Part shown: positions 8,825 to 16,257 of the stretch, one piece after another | Position numbering within the stretch: the stretch's first letter is position 1 | Layout: every line of letters starts with the position of its first letter | Origin: Pseudomonadota bacterium | Lineage (GTDB): Bacteria; Pseudomonadota; Gammaproteobacteria; Burkholderiales; Rhodocyclaceae | Direction of reading: 5' to 3' | DNA: 58,326 nt | NCBI GenBank assembly: GCA_018262235.1 | Contig: JAGTRY010000013.1 | Span: 1 to 58,326, forward strand | Position numbers and translations under genes: made by a program | The notes under the pieces: model-generated | What the model was told of the DNA's origin: nothing | What the model saw: only the letters and a program-made list of their open reading frames with translations | Database searches by the model: none

Positions 8825-9949
8825 TCAGGCAAACCAGAGGCGAATCGTATCGATCAGACGCCGCCACCAGCTGCCCTGCTCCACGGCTTCAACAACGGTC
8901 AGGGGATACTCGGCAAGCGCTTGTCCATCCAGCGTGAGCCGCACCGTGCCGACTTCCTGACCAGCCGCCAGAGGCGCGATCAGTGGCTTCTTCAGGTTGA
9001 TCTCATGCTTGACCGAGGCCGCCTGGCCGCGCAGGACAGTCACATAGCGATCTACCGCAAAGCCGACCTGGACCTGGGGTGCTGCACCTTTGTACACGGG
9101 CGCAGTCGTCAACACCTGGCCTGCCGTGAAGATGCGCGGGGTTTCGAAATTGAGCAGGCCCCAGTCCAGCAGCTTGGCGGATTCACGGGCGCGCTCTTCC
9201 ATGCCGGTGGTGCCAGTGACCACCGAGATCACACGACGGCCACCACGGTGGCTGGTCGCTACCAGATTGAACCCGGCCGATTCGGTATGGCCGGTCTTCA
9301 TCCCGTCCACGTCCGGGTCGCGATACAGCAGCAGGTTGCGGTTGTCCTGCTTGATCTTGTTGTAGGTGAAGTTCTTCATCGAATAGATCGGGAAGAACTC
9401 GGGGAAGTCATGGATGATGGCCTGGGTGAGTTTCACCAGATCATTGGCCGTGGTGTATTGCTGCGCATCCGGCAGGCCAGGGCTGTTCACGTAATGGGAG
9501 TTGGCCAGGCCCAGGCGCTGCGCTTCGGCATTCATCATCGCGGCAAAGGCTTCATCACTGCCGGCAATCGCCTCGGCCAGCACGACGCAGGCATCATTGC
9601 CAGACTGGATGATCATGCCCTTGAGCAGGTCATCGACTTTCACCGGCACCTTGATGTCGAGGAACATGCGCGAGCCCTCGGTCTTCCAGGCACGCGTGGA
9701 AACGGTGAGTTGCTGGTCGAGTTTCAGGCGACCTTCCTTGACCGCCTTGAACGAAAGATAGGCGGTCATCAATTTGGTCAGCGATGCCGGTTCGATACGC
9801 GTATCGGCATTTGCGCTGGCGAGTGTCTGACCACTCTGCATGTCGTAGAGCGCGAAGCTCTTTGCGGCGATTTCAGGCGGGACGGGTTGGGCGGCAAAAC
9901 TACTGAGGGGAAGAACAAGACTGGCTGCAAGCAGCAGACGACGAATCAT
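8825..9949 (-). CDS. dacA: D-alanyl-D-alanine carboxypeptidase (PBP5/6 family)
   Basis: Trims the terminal D-Ala from peptidoglycan pentapeptides in the periplasm. 374 residues with a Sec signal peptide (MIRRLLLAASLVLPLSSFAA). The three active-site motifs of the family are present: S56-L-T-K59, S116-G-N118 and K218-T-G220. A PBP5 C-terminal beta domain follows, ending in an amphipathic membrane-anchoring helix (WWRRLIDTIRLWF). The start was chosen for the signal peptide; an upstream in-frame start would precede it by 32 residues without giving a better one. Single gene, flanked by hairpins on both sides. Confidence 0.93.
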   Translation of the reverse strand: MIRRLLLAASLVLPLSSFAAQPVPPEIAAKSFALYDMQSGQTLASANADTRIEPASLTKLMTAYLSFKAVKEGRLKLDQQLTVSTRAWKTEGSRMFLDIKVPVKVDDLLKGMIIQSGNDACVVLAEAIAGSDEAFAAMMNAEAQRLGLANSHYVNSPGLPDAQQYTTANDLVKLTQAIIHDFPEFFPIYSMKNFTYNKIKQDNRNLLLYRDPDVDGMKTGHTESAGFNLVATSHRGGRRVISVVTGTTGMEERARESAKLLDWGLLNFETPRIFTAGQVLTTAPVYKGAAPQVQVGFAVDRYVTVLRGQAASVKHEINLKKPLIAPLAAGQEVGTVRLTLDGQALAEYPLTVVEAVEQGSWWRRLIDTIRLWFA

Positions 9950-10043
9950 GAAAACTCCGGGGGTGAGGCAAAAAAACTGAAGGAAGGATGCAAGTTTACT
10001 CCTGCTCAGATGCATTCCCCGCCAAAGAGTTCTGCCTTGCAGC

Positions 10044-10080
10044 AAGAAAAAGCCCCGCCATGCATCCGCACGCGGGGCTT
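10044..10080 (-). terminator. Rho-independent terminator after the TRAP binding-protein gene
   Basis: On the minus strand AAGCCCCGC pairs with GCGGGGCTT around a 13-nt loop and is followed by TTTTCTTGC. It lies 19 bp past the stop of the gene ending at 10099 and separates it from dacA. Confidence 0.8.
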
Positions 10081-10098
10081 GAACCGGATCGGCCGCGA

Positions 10099-11061
10099 TC
10101 AGCTCTTGGCTGTCATCAACCGCAGCAGCAAGGATGCCGTCGCCGGATTTTCCATGAAAGGCTTGTAGCTTGCCGACACACGCGAAGCAAAGGCCATGCT
10201 GTCACGTTGCTCGATGAACTTCACGCCTTCCTTCTCCAGACGGGTACGCGCGGCCACCATGCGCTTGGCCCAGATTTCACGGTCAGCCAGGGCGGAATCA
10301 CGCCCGGCTTCGCGCAAGCCCGCGCGTTCGGTTTCACTCAGCTTGTTCCACACAACAGCGGATACCACCAGAGCTTCGTACTGCACCGCGTGATTGCTGG
10401 TCACAAAATACTTGGCGCGCTTGTAATGCTGGTCTGCCTCATAGGAGAGCAGATCGTTCTCGGCGGCATCTATCGCGCCGGCATCAAACGCTGCGTTCAC
10501 ATCCTGATAAGACAGTATCTGCGGCACCCCACCCAGTGCGCTGACGGTTTCGCGCAGATCGGTGCGATTGGGGATGCGAACCTTGAGCCCTTCCAGATCA
10601 TTGACCGAGCGAACCGGACGATTGCGCATGTAGAAGGAGCGGCTGCCGCCGTCGTACCAGCCAAGCACGATCACGCCCTTGTCGGCCATGGCCTTTTCGA
10701 ATTCTTTGCCCACATCGCCATCGAGTTGCTTGAACATCTGCTTGGCATCGCGGAACAGGAAGGGCAGCGCCAGTACCTTGGCCTGCGGCGCCAACCGCAC
10801 AACCGTACTGGAGGTCAGCACCGCCACCCCGATTTCGCCACTCTGCAGCCCCGCGATCAGCTTGTTCTGGTTCGAGGCGGCCGCCACCGGCATCAGGCTT
10901 GCGTCAAAACGGCTGTTGCTTTCCTTGAGGCGGCTGAGCATGCCTTGCAGCGCAATCGTGGTGGGATGCTGTTCGGGCTGCGGTGACCAGGCATTCAGGT
11001 CGGCAGCATTGCCGGCAAGACTCAGGAAGGAAAACAGGAGGGTGGAGAAGATCTTTATCAT
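10099..11061 (-). CDS. TRAP transporter substrate-binding protein (DctP family)
   Basis: Periplasmic solute receptor for a tripartite (TRAP) importer, a family that mostly binds organic acids. 320 residues with signal peptide MIKIFSTLLFSFLSLAGNAA. The DctP fold is seen in LPFLFRDAKQMFKQLDGDVG, the ligand-arginine region LKVRIPNRTDLRETVSALGG and the DVNAAFDAGAIDAAENDL segment. No DctQ or DctM membrane subunits lie nearby, so it either serves a transporter encoded elsewhere or a sensor. It has its own terminator and a 385-bp upstream gap, so it is a single-gene unit. Confidence 0.88.
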   Translation of the reverse strand: MIKIFSTLLFSFLSLAGNAADLNAWSPQPEQHPTTIALQGMLSRLKESNSRFDASLMPVAAASNQNKLIAGLQSGEIGVAVLTSSTVVRLAPQAKVLALPFLFRDAKQMFKQLDGDVGKEFEKAMADKGVIVLGWYDGGSRSFYMRNRPVRSVNDLEGLKVRIPNRTDLRETVSALGGVPQILSYQDVNAAFDAGAIDAAENDLLSYEADQHYKRAKYFVTSNHAVQYEALVVSAVVWNKLSETERAGLREAGRDSALADREIWAKRMVAARTRLEKEGVKFIEQRDSMAFASRVSASYKPFMENPATASLLLRLMTAKS

Positions 11062-11446
11062 GGCCGTTCAATCACAAGGGTCAGAGAACCTGCGGCGGCA
11101 TACAGGCCACACGCGCTTTTCATGATCTTGCAATAAACAAAGGGTAAACCCTAATAAAAATCCACAATCCTCACATTTGTCTGACTAATCCAGAAACAGC
11201 TTCCGTCAGGCAATGATCAAGAATCGCCACGCAAGCCTTGCTGCACAAGCCTTTCCGTCCGCAAGGCACACTCATGCTGCACTGCGCGCAACGCACCTGT
11301 TCCAGCATACGATCCGTTCGTCCCTGACGAACGCAAGGCTTTGTCTGAAAAGGGAATCCGGCAAGAAGCGGAGGCACTTGCGGAGATTGAAAACAATTGC
11401 CAGACAATCGACCTGCCGCCCCGCCCAAACGCCTGGCCTGCCGGGT
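11062..11446. other. 385-bp intergenic region, no gene seen
   Basis: Lies upstream of the TRAP binding-protein gene and downstream of the M20 amidohydrolase gene, both on the minus strand. It includes an AT-rich stretch (about 11120-11180) that probably holds the TRAP gene promoter; a small dyad GGGTAAACCC sits there. Short open frames lack coding character or a ribosome site. Confidence 0.5.
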
Positions 11447-12616
11447 TCAAACTGCAGCCAGCGCCGTTTCCACCAGATTGACCCAGTAGCTGGCCCCCAG
11501 CACGAGATTGTCATCGTTGAAATCGTAATGGGCGTTGTGCAGGGTGCAGCCACCTTCGCCAGGCCCGTTCCCGATCCACACGTAGCAACCGGGGCGATGC
11601 GCGAGAAAGTGCGAGAAATCCTCAGCCCCCATGCTCGGGCGGATGGCCCAATCCACCTGCTCGGCGCCGACCAGCGCATTGGCCACCGCCCGGCACATTC
11701 CCGCTTCGTCCGGCGTATTGATGGTAGGTGGGTAGCCCTCGTAGCGCGTCAGCTCGACCTTGAGTCCATGCGTGGCAGCAATGCCGTCACAGATCTGCTG
11801 CATGCGTGCCCACGTCGCTTCGCGCACATGATGCAGTAAAGCCCGCGTAGTCCCCTGGAGCTTGGCGTGGCCGGGAATCGCGTTGTACGCCTCACCCGCA
11901 TGGAACTGGGTGACCGACACCACCACACCATCCAGCGGGTCGGTCGTCCGTGCCGGAATCGTCTGCAATGCATTGACCAGCGCCGCACCGGCCACAATGG
12001 GATCTACTGTCAGGTGCGGCATGGCCGCATGACCGCCATGACCGGTGATCACGATGTCGAAACGGTCGGCACTGGCCATGACCGGTCCGGGAGTAATGCC
12101 AAAGCGCCCAAGTGGCATGCCTGGCCAATTGTGCATGCCGAAAATCGCCTGCACCGGAAAGCGTTCGAAGAAACCGTCAGCAATCATCGCTGCGGCGCCA
12201 CCGCGCCCTTCCTCGGCAGGCTGGAAGACGAAGACCACCGTGCCATCGAAATTGCGGTGCTGCGCCAGATATTCCGCCGCGCCCAGCAGCATGGTGGTGT
12301 GCCCGTCATGGCCACAGGCATGCATCCGGCCAGGATGCTGCGAGCAATGGGCGAACTGGTTGCGCTCGGTGATCGGCAAGGCGTCCATGTCGGCACGCAG
12401 GCCGATGATCCGGTCTGAACTGCCGGATGAAATCACGCCCACCACACCGGTCTGGCCGATACCGCGATGCACTTCGATACCCCAACGCTCCAGCAGCGAT
12501 GCCACCAGTGCTGCAGTGCGCACCTCTTCGTAGGCCAGTTCGGGATTGGCGTGGATATCTCGGCGAATTTCAGTCAATGCGCGCTGGCGCGCAGCAATCT
12601 CAGGGATGATGGGCAT
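11447..12616 (-). CDS. M20 family metallo-amidohydrolase (hippurate hydrolase / N-acyl-amino-acid deacylase type)
   Basis: 389 residues. Hydrolyses an N-acyl or peptide-like amide; the exact substrate cannot be read from sequence. Metal-binding signature MHACGHDGHTTMLLGAAEYL, the catalytic-Glu segment FQPAEEGRGGAAAMI, the dimerisation domain with GHGGHAAMPH and a late histidine (MGAEDFSHFL) are all present, matching the M20D subfamily. The start at MPIIPEIAARQRALTEIRR is typical; the frame stays open about 200 codons further upstream, but that stretch is antisense to the divergent TonB-like gene and is not coding. No signal peptide, so cytosolic. Confidence 0.9.
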   Translation of the reverse strand: MPIIPEIAARQRALTEIRRDIHANPELAYEEVRTAALVASLLERWGIEVHRGIGQTGVVGVISSGSSDRIIGLRADMDALPITERNQFAHCSQHPGRMHACGHDGHTTMLLGAAEYLAQHRNFDGTVVFVFQPAEEGRGGAAAMIADGFFERFPVQAIFGMHNWPGMPLGRFGITPGPVMASADRFDIVITGHGGHAAMPHLTVDPIVAGAALVNALQTIPARTTDPLDGVVVSVTQFHAGEAYNAIPGHAKLQGTTRALLHHVREATWARMQQICDGIAATHGLKVELTRYEGYPPTINTPDEAGMCRAVANALVGAEQVDWAIRPSMGAEDFSHFLAHRPGCYVWIGNGPGEGGCTLHNAHYDFNDDNLVLGASYWVNLVETALAAV

Positions 12617-12710
12617 GACTTGGGTCCGGCAGTTGCAGATCACACCGGCCAAAAAATCTGCGTGCCGGCATGGAATTATCTTTTCCCGAATCTTACACTC
12701 GCGGCCTGCC

Positions 12711-13469
12711 ATGCTCATCCCGCCCTCACCTTCCGGACAAATCCTGCCGCGCCCCTTGTCGGGCGGACAGCATGGCTGGCTGCGCTGGCCACTGGCCGGG
12801 ACACTGGCCGTCGCGCTCACAGCCGGAATGCTGATCGCCCTGGCTGCGGCAACCCGTCCCTGGCAGCGCCCGCCCGTGCCAGAACGCCTTGCTGCAGACC
12901 TGCGCGCCCCGGCGACGCCACATGCCCAGGCCACGCCGGCTGTGGCTGTACCGACAGCGCCTACTCTTGTCCGGCCTGCCCGTCCACGCCCTCTGGCGCC
13001 CACCGCCAGCACGGAACCCCACGCCTCACTGATGCCCGCGCCAGTGTCCAGCCCGAACAGTGAATCCCCCGTCTCACCACCCTTCTCTGCGGCGCAGTCC
13101 GGCCCCCCGGGCATCAGGGCCACAGAAAACCCAGGCCATCCGCTCGCGTCCAATGCGATAGCAGCCCTTGCTACGGCAGGCACCGGTCCAGCTGGGGTAG
13201 CCGCCCTGCCACTCAAGCAGCGCTGCAAAGTCCAGGTCTTCCCGGATTTTCCCAAGCGCGCCCAGGAAGACGATGTCGAGCAAGGCCACGTACTGGTCCG
13301 CCTGCACCTGGATGCACGAGGCCAGGTCAGCGAGGTCAGTATCCTTGAAGCGCGCCCGGCAGGCTATTTCGAAGCTGCCGCCCGCAAGGCCGCACTGCAA
13401 TGGCGGTGTCTGCCCAGCGAGCAGGCCAATGACACGGTTCGCGTGCCTTTCGAGTTCAGCCTGAAATAA
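12711..13469 (+). CDS. TonB family energy-transducer-like protein
   Basis: 252 residues. Short cytosolic N-terminus, one TM helix at about 28-47 (WPLAGTLAVALTAGMLIALA), a Pro/Ala-rich periplasmic linker (about 50-165) and a C-terminal TonB fold (VQVFPDFPKRAQEDDVEQGHV, then VRLHLDARGQVSEVSILEA and a final VPFEFSLK strand). TonB proteins couple the proton-motive force to outer-membrane receptors, but no exbB, exbD or receptor gene lies nearby. The gene is divergent from the M20 amidohydrolase with 94 bp between. The N-terminal SYSLLV-type TM histidine of classic TonB is not obvious, so a TonB-domain protein of other function is possible. Confidence 0.78.
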   Translation: MLIPPSPSGQILPRPLSGGQHGWLRWPLAGTLAVALTAGMLIALAAATRPWQRPPVPERLAADLRAPATPHAQATPAVAVPTAPTLVRPARPRPLAPTASTEPHASLMPAPVSSPNSESPVSPPFSAAQSGPPGIRATENPGHPLASNAIAALATAGTGPAGVAALPLKQRCKVQVFPDFPKRAQEDDVEQGHVLVRLHLDARGQVSEVSILEARPAGYFEAAARKAALQWRCLPSEQANDTVRVPFEFSLK

Positions 13470-13492
13470 CGCAGGACGCTTCGAAAAGTTTT

Positions 13493-13559
13493 ACCCGGAT
13501 GAAACTTGACATGGAATTTATATCCGGGTTTAATCCCGTCAAATCATTTTTATCCGGAT
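13493..13559 (+). promoter_or_regulatory. Sigma-70 promoter with three ATCCGG(G/A)T operator-like sites
   Basis: TTGACA (13506-13511), a 17-bp spacer and TTTAAT (13529-13534) form a near-consensus promoter for the gene at 13567. Three related 8-mers flank it: ACCCGGAT (13493-13500, inverted), ATCCGGGT (13522-13529, touching the -10) and the palindrome ATCCGGAT (13552-13559, just before the ATG). Centres are 29 and 30 bp apart, about three helical turns, and each is followed by AT-rich bases. The arrangement suggests a repressor binding on one DNA face. Confidence 0.65.
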
Positions 13560-13566
13560 CAAAATA

Positions 13567-14142
13567 ATGCCCAACTTCATTGCCTTTGCCGCTCAACGCC
13601 GGGTAGCCAGCGGCAACCTTGCCGAGGTCTCGCGTGCCCTCAGAGCTGAACTTGCACGCACACCCGATCTTGGCTATCTGGTGTTCGACGACACCACCGG
13701 CCACACCATAGACCTCGATTTGCGTGTCGCCGACATGTTGCCGGAAGAACCAGCCCCCCCTGCGCAGCCTGACAAAGCCGGCCCGGGGCGTCCAAAGCTC
13801 GGGGTTGTCGCCCGCGAGATCACCCTGCTGCCCCGCCATTGGGAATGGCTGGCTGGCCAGCCTGGCGGCGCTTCGGTCGCATTGCGCAAACTGGTCGAAA
13901 CCGCCAGCCGTGCCAACCGGATGCGCGATCAGGCCCGTGCCTCGCTCGAAGCTTGCCACCGCTTCATGCTCACCATGGCGGGCGATCTTCCCGGTTTTGA
14001 AGAGACCACACGCGCCCTCTTTGCAGGCAAATTCGATGAAGCCCGGGCAGAAATGGCGGATTGGCCTGCCGATATCCTCGAACATGCCGACACCATGCTG
14101 ACCACAGCGCAGAACGACGCTTACGAAGCGCGCGAAGACTGA
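13567..14142 (+). CDS. DUF2239 family protein
   Basis: 191 residues; matches the DUF2239 pattern: an N-terminal alpha/beta part (FIAFAAQRRVASGNLAEVSR, LVFDDTTGHTIDLDLR), a Pro-rich link, then GRPKLGVVAREITLLPRHWEWL and a helical C-terminus (ETASRANRMRDQARASLEAC). The GRPKLG...EVTLLPRHW motif looks nucleic-acid or partner binding, but function is unknown. The ATG has a weak GGA ribosome site 8 bp upstream. It stands alone behind a strong promoter that seems tightly regulated, so induced expression is inferred. No regulator gene lies next to it. Confidence 0.8.
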   Translation: MPNFIAFAAQRRVASGNLAEVSRALRAELARTPDLGYLVFDDTTGHTIDLDLRVADMLPEEPAPPAQPDKAGPGRPKLGVVAREITLLPRHWEWLAGQPGGASVALRKLVETASRANRMRDQARASLEACHRFMLTMAGDLPGFEETTRALFAGKFDEARAEMADWPADILEHADTMLTTAQNDAYEARED

Positions 14143-14293
14143 ATGCCGGACGGCGGCAATCCCTGCCGGCCGCACCACACGCATCCCGGCAAAACACACC
14201 GGTTTTGCCGGAGCTGCGCGCACTCCAGACAGGCCGAATCACGTGGTACGCCAATTGCATGGACTTCACCAGCGCTCTTGTGAAGGATCCATC

Positions 14294-14746
14294 ATGAAGG
14301 TCGATACCAGCCTGACCGCAAGCTCCACGTCCGGGCTTGCAAGCACTTCCCGCAACAATACATCCAGCAGTTTTCAGAGTTCTCTGGAAAAAGCCCTGGC
14401 GGACCTCACCAGCAACGCTGACGCCCAGACTACAGGCACGACAAAAGTGCTGAGCCATGCCGACAAGGTCAAGGCTGCACAAGCTGCCGACGAAGCGGCC
14501 ATCGCCGAATTCCACGCGTACATGAGCAAGACGCCGGAACAGCGCATGCGCGAAGCCATCCTCAAGGAAATGGGCTTGACCGAAGAAGATCTCAAAGCCA
14601 TGCCACCCGAGAAGCGCAAAGCCGTAGAAGCCGCCATCACGGAAAAGATCAGGGACCGGATGGAGGCCCAACTGAAAGAAAAAGCCGACGCCATTGCAGC
14701 CAAACGCGCAGCCAGCGGCCAGATCCGGCCGCTTTCGATCTTGTAG
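14294..14746 (+). CDS. Hypothetical protein, soluble, helical C-terminal half
   Basis: 150 residues, start ATG with GAAGGA 7 bp upstream. The first 60 residues are Ser/Thr/Asn-rich and look disordered (TSGLASTSRNNTSSSFQSSL). The rest is charged and helical: KVKAAQAADEAAIAEFHAYM, then KTPEQRMREAILKEMGLTEE, and a Lys/Glu/Ala-rich end. There is no signal peptide or membrane segment. I do not recognise a family with certainty; the composition resembles small uncharacterised proteobacterial proteins that start with an export-like Ser/Thr leader. It stands alone between DUF2239 and the GGDEF gene. Confidence 0.6.
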   Translation: MKVDTSLTASSTSGLASTSRNNTSSSFQSSLEKALADLTSNADAQTTGTTKVLSHADKVKAAQAADEAAIAEFHAYMSKTPEQRMREAILKEMGLTEEDLKAMPPEKRKAVEAAITEKIRDRMEAQLKEKADAIAAKRAASGQIRPLSIL

Positions 14747-14905
14747 CCCCTGCGAGCATGCTGCCCAGCGCTTCGGGGCGAAGAACCTTGCTCACCGTAT
14801 TGCCAAGTCCACACGGGAAGCATCCCGACAGAAACCGGCATCCCATTCTATAAAGTTGCTAGTTGCGCCGCCGTAAAACCCTTCTAGGCACAAGGTAGAA
14901 TCGCG

Positions 14906-16021
14906 ATGCGTAAGGAATTGTCGTCGGACGCCTTCACCCTGACCGAATGTGCTACCCCGACACGCCCTAAAAAAAACCAGGTTTGCCTCATGGACGCTGA
15001 ACGCCAGCGATTGATTCGCTCGCTCTTCGATGAATACATCGAAATGTATGCATCACGCGATGACCGCCTCACAACCCGCTTCAGTGACAATTTCAGCGGT
15101 TACACCGGAGGGGGTAACTTTCTTGTTACCAGCAAGGAGGAATGGATCCGCATCACACGTCAGGATTTCATGCAGGTCCCGGAACGAATCGGCATCGAGA
15201 TGCTCGATCTGTCCTTGCAGGACATCAGCGCCGACGTTGTTGCAAGCACGGCATTCTTCCACATCCACCTGCCCACAGACGATCAGTTCCTGTCGCGTGA
15301 AACCGCCCGCCTGGTGCTGATTTTCCGGCTTGAGCAAGGCGACTGGAAAATTGTCCATAGTGGAATCTCCATTCCCTATCACCTCGTACAGGAAGGTGAG
15401 GTCTACCCGATCAATGGCCTGCAGGAACGCAACGCGGAACTCGCCGCCCTCGTCGAGGAACGCACCCGGGCACTGGCAGAGGCCAACAACAAGCTTGAAG
15501 CCTTGAGCTACATGGATGCGCTGACCAGCATAGCCAACCGGCGCAGCTTCGACCGCATGCTTGCCATGGAATGGAACCGCGCCCAACGGGCCAGTGCCCC
15601 CTTGTCCTTGATCATGCTGGATGTCGATCACTTCAAGCACTACAACGATTGCTACGGTCACCCTGCTGGCGACGCCTGCCTGCAGGCCATCGCACAAGCC
15701 CTGGCGCAATCCGCACAGCGCGCCGGTGATCTGGTCGCCCGTTACGGTGGTGAGGAATTCGTCGTGTTATTACCCAACTCGAATGCCCACGACGCGCTTG
15801 AAACCGCTCACCGCATCCAGCGAAGCATCTGGTCGCTGGCGCTTCCCCACGCCTACACCGAGCCCGGCATCGTCACGGTCAGTCTGGGCTTGGCCAGCCA
15901 GCATGCGTCCAGAATGTCCTCTCAGGAAGAATTGCTCGCGCAGGCCGACATCGCCCTCTACCGCGCCAAACAGGCCGGGCGCGACTGCCTGCACGCAGCA
16001 CAGCCGTGGCCGGACTACTGA
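14906..16021 (+). CDS. NTF2-like (SnoaL-type) domain - GGDEF diguanylate cyclase
   Basis: Makes c-di-GMP from two GTP. 371 residues from this ATG. N-terminal alpha+beta domain (about 30-160: RSLFDEYIEMYASRDDRLTT ... RLVLIFRLEQGDWKIVHSG) looks like an NTF2/SnoaL cone fold. A short coiled coil (ERNAELAALVEERTRALAEA) links it to a GGDEF domain with the intact GGEEF motif at 281-285. An inhibitory I-site R272-A-G-D275 lies five residues upstream, so product inhibition is expected. There is no signal or TM segment, so a cytosolic ligand sensor is inferred. An alternative ATG at 14990 (MDAERQRL) also has an AGG site and removes 28 poorly patterned residues. Confidence 0.9.
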   Translation: MRKELSSDAFTLTECATPTRPKKNQVCLMDAERQRLIRSLFDEYIEMYASRDDRLTTRFSDNFSGYTGGGNFLVTSKEEWIRITRQDFMQVPERIGIEMLDLSLQDISADVVASTAFFHIHLPTDDQFLSRETARLVLIFRLEQGDWKIVHSGISIPYHLVQEGEVYPINGLQERNAELAALVEERTRALAEANNKLEALSYMDALTSIANRRSFDRMLAMEWNRAQRASAPLSLIMLDVDHFKHYNDCYGHPAGDACLQAIAQALAQSAQRAGDLVARYGGEEFVVLLPNSNAHDALETAHRIQRSIWSLALPHAYTEPGIVTVSLGLASQHASRMSSQEELLAQADIALYRAKQAGRDCLHAAQPWPDY

Positions 16022-16257
16022 CCGATTCCGACTCCGCGCAAGCAAGCCCCTTGAGCGGACAGCGGGCCAATTCACTGGCCCTTGAGGCAAACGTCATGTC
16101 TCTCATACTGGTGGTTCAGCAGTGACGTGATCAATCTCGAATTCCAGACCATTCCAAGCAGTCTGAAATATCTCCATGCACGAGGCCGGCTACCGATCTA
16201 ATCCGCCGGGGGCACTCTGCCAACTCTGCCTGGTGATGAACCCTGATTATTCTTAAG

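Noticed and set aside
12617-13255. Upstream extension of the M20 amidohydrolase frame by about 200 codons
   Set aside because: It is antisense to the well-supported TonB-like gene, low in coding pattern, and the family N-terminus starts at 12616.
14896-14901. TAGAAT as -10 box forcing the diguanylate cyclase start to 14990
   Set aside because: No acceptable -35 lies 16-18 bp upstream, so it cannot decide between the two starts.
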